Positions 1 to 7,819 of a stretch of 8,645 nucleotides of DNA are shown here, one piece after another. Origin of the DNA: Bacteroidia bacterium (GTDB taxonomy: Bacteria > Bacteroidota > Bacteroidia > Bacteroidales > Dysgonomonadaceae); NCBI GenBank assembly GCA_025999435.1, contig BNXH01000066.1, forward strand, positions 1 through 8,645, read 5' to 3'. A model generated the notes under the pieces. The model saw only the letters and a program-made list of their open reading frames with translations, searched no databases and had not been told where the DNA came from. Position 1 is the stretch's first letter, and each line of letters begins with the position of its first letter. Both the position numbers and the translations under genes were made by a program.

Positions 1-2577
1 AGCTTTTTCTACTTTCTTAAGATTATTTTGTACCCATTCGTATTGATACAAAGGGCTTTCGTCGGCAATCGGACTAATTACAATTTTACGGGCTCCTGCC
101 AACTGCGGTTTACTATTCAACGATATTTCGGTTGAAACCCCGGCCTTGCCGACCAGCAACGAGAACATATCCTTTACTGAATTAGCGGCGATACCATCTA
201 TAGCTACTATAAAATCTCCGGTTTTAGCGTCTATTCCCGGTTCAGTCAGTGGCGAGCGAAGCCCCTTATCCCATGCGGCACCCTGCAATATTTTCTCTAT
301 ACGGAAAAATCCACTCTTATCACGTGATATTTCGGCGCCAAGCAGACCCGTATTAATCCTATCCGCGCGATCCGCTTCTCCCGGATTTACATATGCGTGT
401 CCACAATTCAACTCGGCAATCATTTCACCTATTATATAATTCAGGTCTAAGCGATTTTTCACATAAGGCAACAACACCTCGTATTTTTTCTTGATTGCTT
501 TCCAGTCCACGCCATGCATATTTTCCACATAGAATCCATCACGATATACCCGCCATGCCTCATCGAATATTTGAGCCCATTCTTGAGGATAGTCTGTATA
601 TATCTTCATATTCGATAGGTTTACAGGATCTTTCAGTTCCGTTTTTCCAGCAGGAATATTAGCAACATAAAGCTGCCTGTTTTTATAAAACAACGCTTTT
701 TTACTATTATAATCCACATTCATCGAAGCGCCTTCAACCAAAGTTTCTTCTTTCTGAGTCTTCAAATCAAAGACAGTTACCGCACCTTGTTTCGAATAAT
801 ATACCTTGTTTCCATCCATATAGAAATTCCGGTATGAACCGGCCGGAACAGGAAGCTTCACTATGCGATTGGCTATTCCATCAAAATCTATTTTAACGGT
901 AACTACCGAATCCTTTTTCTCTGCCGGTTTCTTCTCGTTTACTACTGCATCTTTTTCAAGAAATGGAGAAGGTGTATCCTTAGACAAAAGAGCAAGATAG
1001 ATGCCATTCGAATTTTGATATATATGATTCCATTCTTTAGAGCCATACACCGGATTAAAATCCCGGGCAGAAGAGAATACAAGGTATTTACCATCCTTAC
1101 TAAACGTAGAACTATACGATTCGTACCACTTGTCGGTAATCGCGTATTCTTTTTTTGCCGCTATATTAAATATATATACAACATTGAAATCATTGGACTC
1201 CATACGAGAATATGTCAACCACTTGCTGTCGGGAGAGAAAATTACTCCGCGAGGTTCACCTGCGGGATCTTGCAACAATACTGTCTTTTGTTTTGAAGAG
1301 ACATCCAACAGATTTATACGATTGTTGCGATCGGTGTAAACAATCGATTTTGAATCGGGGCTCCATACAAATGAACGAATGTATGTGTCATTATTTTTGG
1401 TAAGCTGAACAGGGTCAGATCCAACTGCATCTTGCAAATAAAGTTCTGTTTCTCCTGTTGCATCGGAAATGTAGGCAATTGATTTTCCATCAGGCGACCA
1501 TTCCGCGTCACGATCGTGAGCGCCTGGTGAACGTGTTATATTTTTTGTTACCCCCTTGTCGGTAGGTATGTTGAAAACCTCACCACGTGTGGTTACAACC
1601 AGACGTTCTCCGTCTGAAGACAAGCTTGCGCCGGTTATGTATTTACCACCGTCCTTAACTTCACTGCGTGCGTAAATATTATCCGAAGCAAGAGTAATAT
1701 TGATTTTCACAGGCTGCTTGTTTGTTACATCCAACTTGTAAATATATCCGCCGTTTTCAAACACAATGATATTACCATGATAGCTTGGGAATTTCACATC
1801 ATATTCTGTAAAATCAGTAACCTTAGATGTTTGCCTGGTTTTTGTATTATAGACAAATATATTCATTGTGCGATCGCGATCCGATATAAAATAAATATCG
1901 TCTCCTATCCACATCGGCATAATATCCTGAGCATCGTTATTCGTAATGTTTTGTACCGATTTTGCACTTGGATCATATATCCAGATATCATCGGCCATCC
2001 CTCCCTTATAGTATTTCCATGTACGAAATTCGCGCATTACACGATTATATGCCAGTTTTTTACCATCAGGAGAATAGCTGCAAAAACCACCTTCGGGCAA
2101 AGGCAGTCCATTTGACAATCCACCTTCATTATTTACCAGATATAGACGCCCTGTAAAACCGCTTCCTATACGATTCCGGTAAACGATATCCTTTCCATCA
2201 GGAGTCCATCCCATTACAATATTGTTAGGTCCCATCCGGTCCCCGATATCGTCACGGGCATTAGTTGCTGTATATGTGACACGTAATGGTTCTCCTCCTG
2301 CCGAAGGAACTGTATAAACCTCAGTATTACCGTCATACTGACCGGTAAACGCAATTGTTTTACCATCAGGCGAAAATTTGGGAAACATTTCGTATCCGAT
2401 GTGAGATGTAAGGCGCTTTGCCTCTCCTCCGTTAAAGGGGACTTTATAAAGGTCGCCGGCATAGGAAAACACGATTTCGCTTCCATTAGTAGAAGGAAAA
2501 CGAAGCAAACGTGCCTCTTGTGCTTTTGCTGCCAATAAAAATAGAATGAAAAACAAGAATAAGATCAACTTCCTCAT
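1..2577 (-). CDS. Tricorn-like S41 family peptidase, exported (C-terminal part beyond the window)
   Basis: I translated this frame by hand from the ATG at 2577 down to base 1: 859 codons, no stop, so the 3' end lies off the left edge. Residues 1-19 (MRKLILFLFFILFLLAAKA) form a Sec signal peptide with an AKA cleavage site, so the protein is probably periplasmic. Residues about 25-650 carry repeated propeller-strand motifs such as FSPDGKTIAF (68-77), WSPDGKSIAY (from W360) and WSPDSKSIVY (from W405), as in the two beta-propellers of tricorn protease. A charged linker (541-557, rich in K, E and P) follows the second set. Residues 670-740 resemble the C1 helical domain, and CGHAYV places the probable catalytic His at 727. 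A PDZ-like domain spans about 744-830. Family members are usually near 1080 residues; the missing 220 or so should contain the serine nucleophile. The role is probably breakdown of peptides in the envelope; the substrate is unknown. Family assignment is firm, activity is inferred. Confidence 0.9.
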   Translation of the reverse strand, partial: MRKLILFLFFILFLLAAKAQEARLLRFPSTNGSEIVFSYAGDLYKVPFNGGEAKRLTSHIGYEMFPKFSPDGKTIAFTGQYDGNTEVYTVPSAGGEPLRVTYTATNARDDIGDRMGPNNIVMGWTPDGKDIVYRNRIGSGFTGRLYLVNNEGGLSNGLPLPEGGFCSYSPDGKKLAYNRVMREFRTWKYYKGGMADDIWIYDPSAKSVQNITNNDAQDIMPMWIGDDIYFISDRDRTMNIFVYNTKTRQTSKVTDFTEYDVKFPSYHGNIIVFENGGYIYKLDVTNKQPVKINITLASDNIYARSEVKDGGKYITGASLSSDGERLVVTTRGEVFNIPTDKGVTKNITRSPGAHDRDAEWSPDGKSIAYISDATGETELYLQDAVGSDPVQLTKNNDTYIRSFVWSPDSKSIVYTDRNNRINLLDVSSKQKTVLLQDPAGEPRGVIFSPDSKWLTYSRMESNDFNVVYIFNIAAKKEYAITDKWYESYSSTFSKDGKYLVFSSARDFNPVYGSKEWNHIYQNSNGIYLALLSKDTPSPFLEKDAVVNEKKPAEKKDSVVTVKIDFDGIANRIVKLPVPAGSYRNFYMDGNKVYYSKQGAVTVFDLKTQKEETLVEGASMNVDYNSKKALFYKNRQLYVANIPAGKTELKDPVNLSNMKIYTDYPQEWAQIFDEAWRVYRDGFYVENMHGVDWKAIKKKYEVLLPYVKNRLDLNYIIGEMIAELNCGHAYVNPGEADRADRINTGLLGAEISRDKSGFFRIEKILQGAAWDKGLRSPLTEPGIDAKTGDFIVAIDGIAANSVKDMFSLLVGKAGVSTEISLNSKPQLAGARKIVISPIADESPLYQYEWVQNNLKKVEKA

Positions 2578-2604
2578 AATGATTACTGTTTAATTTGAAT
2601 CAAA

Positions 2605-2612
2605 CAAAGGTA
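2605..2612 (-). promoter_or_regulatory. Candidate -7 element for the tricorn-like gene
   Basis: Read on the minus strand these bases are TACCTTTG, a match to the Bacteroidota -7 consensus TAnnTTTG. The start codon lies about 28 bases downstream, giving a short leader. No clear TTTG is present at the expected -33 distance, only a TTTC-like stretch, so the call rests on the -7 match and its position. Confidence 0.4.
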
Positions 2613-2696
2613 AAACCTTTACTTTTAAAGAAAGACTATTTTCATAATATTTTTCTCTACCGGATATTCTATTTGTCATAAATGTTTCTAATATTT

Positions 2697-2730
2697 TTTG
2701 TGTTTTTTAAAGAATAAAAGATTATATTTG
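2697..2730 (+). promoter_or_regulatory. Candidate secDF promoter (Bacteroidota type)
   Basis: TATATTTG at 2723-2730 fits the Bacteroidota -7 consensus TAnnTTTG. TTTG at 2697-2700 is a -33 candidate with a 22-bp spacer, slightly longer than the usual 19-21. Transcription would start near 2737 and leave a leader of about 125 bases before the secDF ATG. A second, weaker -7 match, TAATTTTG at 2807-2814, has no good -33 partner (only TTTA near 2782). If used, it would give a leader of about 40 bases that lacks the hairpin described separately. Confidence 0.6.
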
Positions 2731-2741
2731 CACGCCTTAAA

Positions 2742-2801
2742 GTGTATATATGTCTCGGTTTAGCCGTTTTTACGCAGAGGTTTTACGAGGTATATGTATA
2801 T
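2742..2801 (+). promoter_or_regulatory. Long hairpin in the secDF leader
   Basis: Bases 2742-2757 pair with 2786-2801 over 16 consecutive positions with no mismatch or bulge. Eleven pairs are Watson-Crick and five are G-U. The inner end is the strongest (CTCG with CGAG), and a 28-base loop contains a small CGT/ACG hairpin (2765-2774). No T-run follows, so it is not an intrinsic terminator. It lies wholly in the predicted 5' leader of secDF, just after the likely transcription start. It could act on translation or RNA stability, or bind a protein, but no known riboswitch class was recognised. The pairing is seen; a regulatory role is inference. Confidence 0.4.
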
Positions 2802-2809
2802 TTAATTAA
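2750..2809 (+). CDS. Possible 19-residue leader ORF upstream of secDF
   Basis: ATG at 2750 opens a 19-codon frame ending in TAA at 2807-2809: MSRFSRFYAEVLRGICIFN. Its start codon is about 13 bases after the predicted transcription start and is buried in the left arm of the leader hairpin. The right arm covers the last codons, so a translating ribosome would open the hairpin. It has three Arg codons, two of them CGG and CGA. It has no membrane segment, so it does not look like a classical SecM- or VemP-type secretion monitor. A frame this short easily occurs by chance and I recognise no family; it is listed only because of its position. Confidence 0.15.
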   Translation: MSRFSRFYAEVLRGICIFN

Positions 2810-2862
2810 TTTTGAGTGAAATAGAAATAAAATAATTATAGTAACGAAAAGTAAAATTTAAA

Positions 2863-5800
2863 ATGCAAAACAAAGGCTTTGTAATAACATTTTCCATTCT
2901 TTTGACATTGGTATGTTTATTCTATCTGTCCTTTACGTTTGTTACCAGAAACCAAGAAAGCAAGGCTGAAAAATATGCAGCCGCTTACGCTTCTGAACAT
3001 TCGAAAGGTGATCAGCAATTGTATGATGAGCTGTATAATAAACAATATAGCCACTATCTGGACTCGATGTCAACTGAAAGAGTTTGGCCGGGTATTCCTT
3101 TTCTAGGAGATAGTATTGGTTATACTCTGAAAGAATGCCGTGAAAAAGAAATCGGTTTAGGTCTCGACCTTAAGGGAGGGATGAGTGTCATTGTTGAAGT
3201 AGATGCGTCAGCAGTGCTTAGCTCTCTGGGTGATCCGGATAATGCTGCTTTTAATAAAGCTCTGCAAGAAGCGTCGGATGAAAACCGTAAAGGAAGTAAC
3301 CGGGATTATATTTCCATATTTTTGGATAAGTTTAAGGCTGCGAACGGAACAGGTAAACTCGCCGGAATATTTAGCACGAAGTTGAGAGATCAGATAAATC
3401 CTCAAGATAACGATGCAAAAGTAGAAGGTGTTTTGAGAAAAGAATTGCAAGCTATAGCAGATAACTCTTTCAGTGTATTGCGTACTCGTATCGACCGTTT
3501 TGGTGTGGTTGCTCCGAATGTTCAAAAATTGGACAATCGCGCTGAACGTATTATGATAGAACTTCCTGGGATAAAAGAACCGGAACGCGTAAGAAAATTG
3601 CTTCAAGGTAGTGCAAATCTTGAGTTCTGGAAAACATATAATTATTCAGAAATTCAAGGTTATTTAGCTACTGTAAGTGAATTATCGAGACAAGCGTTGA
3701 GTGCGACAGCATCTGATTCGTCAGCAATCGTAAAGGACTCTCTATCTGTAGATTCATCAGCCGTTCTAACTCCGGCTTCTCAATTGGCGTTTGCGAAGTC
3801 TCTCGATCAATATTTGCAAAGAATACCTTACGATGGCGCTATGGTTGCTTTCGTTCACAAGAACGATACAGCTTCAGTAAATGCTATCTTACATAAATAT
3901 AAAGATTTACCGGAACGTCCGAGTGGGCTGGAATTTGCTTGGGGTTTTAAAGCAGAAGACCAAAAAGAAACACAATTTGCACTTTATTCCCTTCGTGGCG
4001 ATGGTGTAAAGAAAGGTCCTGCACTGGACGGTGAAGTGGTTATTTCTGCTAAAGCCGATCAAAGTCAACATGGTTCGGCTTGGGAAGTAGATATGCAAAT
4101 GAATACTATCGGATCTCAACGCTGGGCTACGATTACAGGTGCGGAAGTAGGTAGAAGTATTGCTATCGTACTGGATGGATCTGTATATTCGGCGCCAAAT
4201 GTGAATGGTAAGATAGATGGAGGACGTTCACAAATTACAGGCCGATTCTCTGTAGAAGACGCGAAAGACTTGGAAAATGTGTTAAAGTCGGGTAAGATGA
4301 AAGCCGGTGTGCACATTGTACAGGAAGATGTTGTTGGACCTTCTTTGGGTCAGGAAGCTATTAATGCCGGTATTATATCATTTGTATTGGCTTTGGTGCT
4401 GTTGATGTTATATATCTGTCTTGTGTACGGATTAATTCCGGGTTTGATCGCCAATGTGGCATTGTTAGTGAACTTATTCTTTACAATAGGTATATTAGCG
4501 GCTTTCGGAGCGGTGATGACATTGCCGGGTATAACCGGACTTGTGTTAGCTTTGGCCCTGGCAGTGGACGCTAACGTACTTGTGTATGAGCGTACAAAAG
4601 AAGAACTTAAGGCAGGAAAGAATACCAAAGTCGCCATTGTTGATGGTTATAGGCATGCATTCTCTGCTATTTTCGACGGGCATGCCTCTCAGGTTATTAC
4701 AGCGATAATACTTGCATACTTCGGTACAGGACCTATACAAGGTTTTGCGACAACATTGATTATCGGTATCATTGCATCGTTTATCACGAACGTGTTCCTA
4801 ACCCGTATATTCTATGAATATATGTTGGATAAAGGAAAACTAAGACACCTTACATTTACAACGGTTATATCTAAGAAAATATTCAAGGAAACTCATATTA
4901 ACTTCCTTGGTATGACCAGACACATCGTGATTATCTCTGTTGTGTTAATCATTGCAGGTGTAGCGTCTTTGTTTATCAATGGTTTGAATGGTGGTATAGA
5001 CTTTACCGGAGGACGTAACTATTTGGTTCGTTTCGATACGAAAGTTAATGCTGATGACGTTGAAAAGGTATTGGTCTCTGAATTTCCTAATTCAACAGTA
5101 CTTGTTCTTACCAGTGGTTCGGCTAGTCAGTCTTCATCTACCAGTCAGGTACGTATTACGACTAACTATAAGATTGAAGAAGCAACAGACAGCGTTGAAA
5201 ACGAAATAAGGGCTAAGATGGCTTTGTCTTTGGCTGCAAATAATATTACTCCGAAAGGAGCTACGGATAAAGAAACCATAGATGCGTTCAACTTCAAATA
5301 TGTACAGAGTTCTCAGCGTGTAGGACCTAGTGTTGCCGATGACCTGAAAACGGCCGCAACGATTGCGGTATTAATTGCGATCGCGTTCATGGCCTTGTAT
5401 ATCTTGTTGCGTTTCCGCGATATTGCGTTCTCTGTGGGAACACTTATTGCTGTGGCACATGATGCTGTGATGGTTATTATCTTATATTCGTTACTGTATA
5501 AGATCATGCCATTCTCGATGGAGGTCGACCAATCCTTTATTGCGGCGGTACTTACTGTTGTGGGATACTCTATTAACGATAAGGTTGTTATCTTTGACCG
5601 TATTCGTGAAATTAGGAATATGTATCCTAAACGGGATATAACAGAAACAATTAATGAAGCATTGAACTCAACTTTGGGACGTACATTGAATACAGCTATC
5701 AGTTCGATGTTGGTGGTGTTCTGCATCTTCTTATTAGGTGGCGACACTATCAGAAGCTTTACATTCGCCATCTTTATCGGTATCTTTATTGGTACATACT

Positions 5801-5880
5801 CTTCAGTATTTGTAGCAACGCCGATAGCTTGGACGATCTTCAAAAAAGAACATTCTAAGAAAGCAATAGAAGCAAAATAA
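2863..5880 (+). CDS. secDF: Protein translocase subunit SecDF (fused SecD-SecF)
   Basis: This 1005-residue protein is an inner-membrane accessory of the SecYEG translocon that uses the proton gradient to help pull exported proteins through. The SecD half starts with a membrane segment (about 7-28), then GLDLKGG (100-106), the RTRIDRFGV motif of the periplasmic P1 region (207-215), and the conserved stretch around 427-475 before the membrane domain. Membrane segments begin near 500, and LAVDANVLVYER contains Asp569, equivalent to the functional Asp in helix 4 of SecD. The SecF half starts with a membrane segment near 688, then GIDFTGG (711-717) and GYSINDKVVIFDRIRE (901-916) with Asp906. A Ser/Ala/Asp-rich insert (278-307) lies in the SecD periplasmic part; comparable inserts are familiar in Bacteroidota and it is not a frameshift. 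The ATG at 2863 has an A-rich upstream and gives the expected MQNKG start. The fused architecture is normal for the phylum. The gene appears monocistronic, with its own leader and terminator. Confidence 0.97.
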   Translation: MQNKGFVITFSILLTLVCLFYLSFTFVTRNQESKAEKYAAAYASEHSKGDQQLYDELYNKQYSHYLDSMSTERVWPGIPFLGDSIGYTLKECREKEIGLGLDLKGGMSVIVEVDASAVLSSLGDPDNAAFNKALQEASDENRKGSNRDYISIFLDKFKAANGTGKLAGIFSTKLRDQINPQDNDAKVEGVLRKELQAIADNSFSVLRTRIDRFGVVAPNVQKLDNRAERIMIELPGIKEPERVRKLLQGSANLEFWKTYNYSEIQGYLATVSELSRQALSATASDSSAIVKDSLSVDSSAVLTPASQLAFAKSLDQYLQRIPYDGAMVAFVHKNDTASVNAILHKYKDLPERPSGLEFAWGFKAEDQKETQFALYSLRGDGVKKGPALDGEVVISAKADQSQHGSAWEVDMQMNTIGSQRWATITGAEVGRSIAIVLDGSVYSAPNVNGKIDGGRSQITGRFSVEDAKDLENVLKSGKMKAGVHIVQEDVVGPSLGQEAINAGIISFVLALVLLMLYICLVYGLIPGLIANVALLVNLFFTIGILAAFGAVMTLPGITGLVLALALAVDANVLVYERTKEELKAGKNTKVAIVDGYRHAFSAIFDGHASQVITAIILAYFGTGPIQGFATTLIIGIIASFITNVFLTRIFYEYMLDKGKLRHLTFTTVISKKIFKETHINFLGMTRHIVIISVVLIIAGVASLFINGLNGGIDFTGGRNYLVRFDTKVNADDVEKVLVSEFPNSTVLVLTSGSASQSSSTSQVRITTNYKIEEATDSVENEIRAKMALSLAANNITPKGATDKETIDAFNFKYVQSSQRVGPSVADDLKTAATIAVLIAIAFMALYILLRFRDIAFSVGTLIAVAHDAVMVIILYSLLYKIMPFSMEVDQSFIAAVLTVVGYSINDKVVIFDRIREIRNMYPKRDITETINEALNSTLGRTLNTAISSMLVVFCIFLLGGDTIRSFTFAIFIGIFIGTYSSVFVATPIAWTIFKKEHSKKAIEAK

Positions 5881-5907
5881 GTAAAACTAAATAGTTTCTC
5901 TTTTCGG

Positions 5908-5942
5908 AAAAAAGCCTGCTAATTCATTAGCGGGCTTTTTTC
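5908..5942. terminator. Two-way intrinsic terminator between secDF and dnaB
   Basis: A GC-rich stem pairs 5914-5923 (GCCTGCTAAT) with 5926-5935 (ATTAGCGGGC), with one T-G wobble. It is preceded by six A (5908-5913) and followed by six T (5936-5941), so it has a U-tract in both reading directions. It starts 27 bases after the secDF stop and is a clear terminator for that gene. It can also end convergent dnaB transcripts, although the dnaB stop now lies about 170 bases away because of the insertion between them. Confidence 0.9.
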
Positions 5943-6106
5943 TTATTGTAGAAAAAAAAGGGTGTCCCAAAAGGTCTTTCATATGTCATTGGTAGGGCTA
6001 CTGACCGGAGCAATCTGTTTATAGCCAATACTCTGGATTGCTTCACTTCACTCGCAATGACGGGGATTCCATCTTTTCAGACAGCTTCCTTTTCTTGTTA
6101 TTGTAG
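5943..6106. mobile_element. MITE-like palindromic insertion with 9-bp direct repeats
   Basis: The perfect 9-bp repeat TTATTGTAG occurs at 5943-5951 and 6098-6106 and encloses 146 bases with no coding capacity. The enclosed sequence is an imperfect palindrome. Its left end (A-run, then GGGTGTCCCAAAAGG) matches the reverse complement of the right end, which reads GAAAAGGAAGCTGTCTGAAAAG, with a one-base gap and a few mismatches. GTCATTG (5985-5991) then pairs with CAATGAC (6055-6061), at the same 11-base distance from the AAAAG block on both sides. An inner pair is AGCAATC (6009-6015) with GATTGCT (6036-6042). Ends of the form GGCTGTCYCAAAAG resemble terminal repeats of Bacteroidota insertion sequences, from memory. 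The best reading is a non-autonomous element moved by a transposase encoded elsewhere; a REP-like repeat is the alternative. This stretch is the whole secDF-dnaB gap apart from the terminator. Confidence 0.65.
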
Positions 6107-6113
6107 TATAATT

Positions 6114-7625
6114 TTAAAATGGGACAAAATCGTTGTCTCCACTTTGTGTCGGTTGAAAACCATTATCCGGAATAGTGCGGTTGATTTTTGAAGAGAATTG
6201 CTGTCCTGCTCCAAAGTTATAGTCGTCATCAATATTTTGAAAGCGGGCGAATTCGCTTTTGAAGCGTAGTAAAACATCTCCTGTAGCTCCGTTACGATGC
6301 TTGGCTATGATAATTTCGGCAAGCCCTATAAGAGAGTTCCCTTTGTCGTCTTCAAGTATTTTATAATACTCAGGACGGTGTATAAAGCAAACCATATCGG
6401 CATCCTGCTCTATTGCTCCCGATTCGCGAAGGTCAGATAGCTGAGGACGCTTACCTTCTGCGCCGGCGCGCCCTTCTACTCCACGGTTGAGCTGCGACAG
6501 CGCGATGATAGGTATATTAAGTTCTTTGGCTAATCCTTTGAGCGACCGGGATATCATACTCACTTCTTGTTCACGGCTGCCGTAATTCATACCACTGGCA
6601 TTCATTAATTGCAGGTAGTCAATTATTATCATTTTAATCCCATGCTCACGAACCAACCGTCTGGCTTTTGTCCGCAATTCGAATACCGATAAGCTGGGGG
6701 TATCATCAATGAATAATGGTGCGTCGTATAATTCTTTTATTTTAAAGTCGAGTTGTTCCCATTCATAAGGCAGGAGCTGTCCGTTTTTGATTTTTTCACC
6801 CGGTATCTCGCATGTATTTATTATCAGACGGTTTACCAACTGTACGTTCGACATCTCAAGGGAGAATAATGCGACAGGGTAGTTGTAAGATACGGCCATA
6901 TTCTTAGCCATCGAGAGAACAAATGCTGTTTTTCCCATTGCCGGACGTGCCGCTATAATAACCAAATCTGAGTTTTGCCAACCTGAGGTGATTTTATCCA
7001 GAGGTGTGAATCCTGTTTGTAGTCCACTTAAACCTTCCGGGCGGTTTGCCGCTATTTCCAGCAGTTGTAAGGCTTCTTTGATTACTGGATTAATTTGAGT
7101 TACATCTTTCTTTACATTTCCTTGCGATATCTCAAATAATTTGCTTTCCGCTTCCTGCATGAGATCATCAACGTCTGTTGTTTCATCGAAGGCCTTATTG
7201 GTTACAGCCGATGAGAAGGATATTAACTCCCTGGCCAGATATTTTTGAGCTATAATACGGGCGTGAAATTCTATGTGGGCGGCAGATGCAACCTTCTCCG
7301 TTAATTGTGCAATGTATACAGGTCCACCGACCATTTCCAGTTCACCGTCTTTCTTTAATTGTTCTACCACGGTAAGCATATCAACAGGCGCTTGTTTGAC
7401 AGCCAGATTCACAATAGCACGATAGATTGTTTGGTGAATAGTATCATAAAAACTCTCAGGTTTCAGGATGTCGCTAACCAGAGAGTACGCGTCTTTTTCG
7501 AGCATCAAGGCGCCAAGTATTGCTTCTTCGAGTTCCCTGGCTTGCGGTTGTATCTTTCCTATATCAGGTATTAAAGTTGTTTCCCTCGTTTTTTTTCTAC
7601 CCTGATTTTTATTTGTCTCTGCCAT
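6114..7625 (-). CDS. dnaB: Replicative DNA helicase DnaB
   Basis: This 503-residue protein is the hexameric 5'-3' helicase that unwinds DNA at the replication fork and works with the DnaG primase. The N-terminal helical domain (about 25-130, QARELEEAILGALM) and linker (about 155-195) precede the RecA-like C-terminal domain. Walker A is AARPAMGKT (225-233, Lys232). The likely catalytic Glu is in FSLEM (Glu257), and Walker B is MIIIDYLQLM (332-341, Asp336). Later motifs are LSQLNRGVE (376-384), SDLRESGAIEQDADM (397-411) and IIAKHRNG (439-446), where Arg444 matches the arginine finger of DnaB. Length and motif order are normal and no intein interrupts it. The 23 or so basic residues at the N-terminus and an acidic tail ending in DFVPF are variable in the family. 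It converges on secDF. The gldB-like gene upstream is on the same strand but 554 bases away, so dnaB probably has its own promoter. Confidence 0.97.
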   Translation of the reverse strand: MAETNKNQGRKKTRETTLIPDIGKIQPQARELEEAILGALMLEKDAYSLVSDILKPESFYDTIHQTIYRAIVNLAVKQAPVDMLTVVEQLKKDGELEMVGGPVYIAQLTEKVASAAHIEFHARIIAQKYLARELISFSSAVTNKAFDETTDVDDLMQEAESKLFEISQGNVKKDVTQINPVIKEALQLLEIAANRPEGLSGLQTGFTPLDKITSGWQNSDLVIIAARPAMGKTAFVLSMAKNMAVSYNYPVALFSLEMSNVQLVNRLIINTCEIPGEKIKNGQLLPYEWEQLDFKIKELYDAPLFIDDTPSLSVFELRTKARRLVREHGIKMIIIDYLQLMNASGMNYGSREQEVSMISRSLKGLAKELNIPIIALSQLNRGVEGRAGAEGKRPQLSDLRESGAIEQDADMVCFIHRPEYYKILEDDKGNSLIGLAEIIIAKHRNGATGDVLLRFKSEFARFQNIDDDYNFGAGQQFSSKINRTIPDNGFQPTQSGDNDFVPF

Positions 7626-7644
7626 TTTTTTGATTATTGAATAT

Positions 7645-7652
7645 CAAAGATA
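7645..7652 (-). promoter_or_regulatory. Candidate -7 element for dnaB
   Basis: On the minus strand these bases read TATCTTTG, matching TAnnTTTG. Transcription would start near 7638, only about 13 bases before the dnaB ATG at 7625, which leaves a short A-rich leader (AATAATCAAAAAA). No convincing TTTG lies at -33. The element at 7766-8110 ends well upstream and does not overlap this site. Confidence 0.4.
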
Positions 7653-7819
7653 ACAGAAATAACGCTTAAAGAATATTTTAGTTTTGAACAAGCCTGTTAA
7701 TAAGTAATGCCAATCAGCAATTAAAGCTATTCCTGTAATGTAAAAACGTTCGGTTATTTTCATCCTTTTCTTCTGCGCGCAATCCGTGATTGCTTATATT
7801 CTCAACATATGCTCATCAC

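Noticed and set aside
1777..2115. Plus-strand frames inside 1-2577, including 146-439, 1015-1296 and 1777-2115
   Set aside because: The minus strand carries a continuous 859-codon frame with a signal peptide and propeller repeats; the plus-strand frames are composition shadows.
2731..2862. A known riboswitch in the secDF leader
   Set aside because: No conserved core of the TPP, SAM, cobalamin, preQ1 or FMN classes is visible; only a simple hairpin is seen.
3208..3606. 132-residue reading frame antisense to the SecD periplasmic region
   Set aside because: It opposes a clear SecD coding sequence and has no recognisable domain, promoter or conserved motif.
3694..3783. Ser/Ala-rich stretch in SecDF (residues 278-307) as a frameshift or insertion scar
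   Set aside because: The frame is intact on both sides, and low-complexity inserts at this place are usual in Bacteroidota SecDF.
5313..5843. 176-residue reading frame antisense to the 3' part of secDF
   Set aside because: It lies fully opposite strongly conserved SecF motifs and its translation shows no family features; it is a shadow of secDF.
6114..7625. Intein or internal duplication in dnaB
   Set aside because: All helicase motifs are contiguous at normal spacing and the length of 503 is ordinary.
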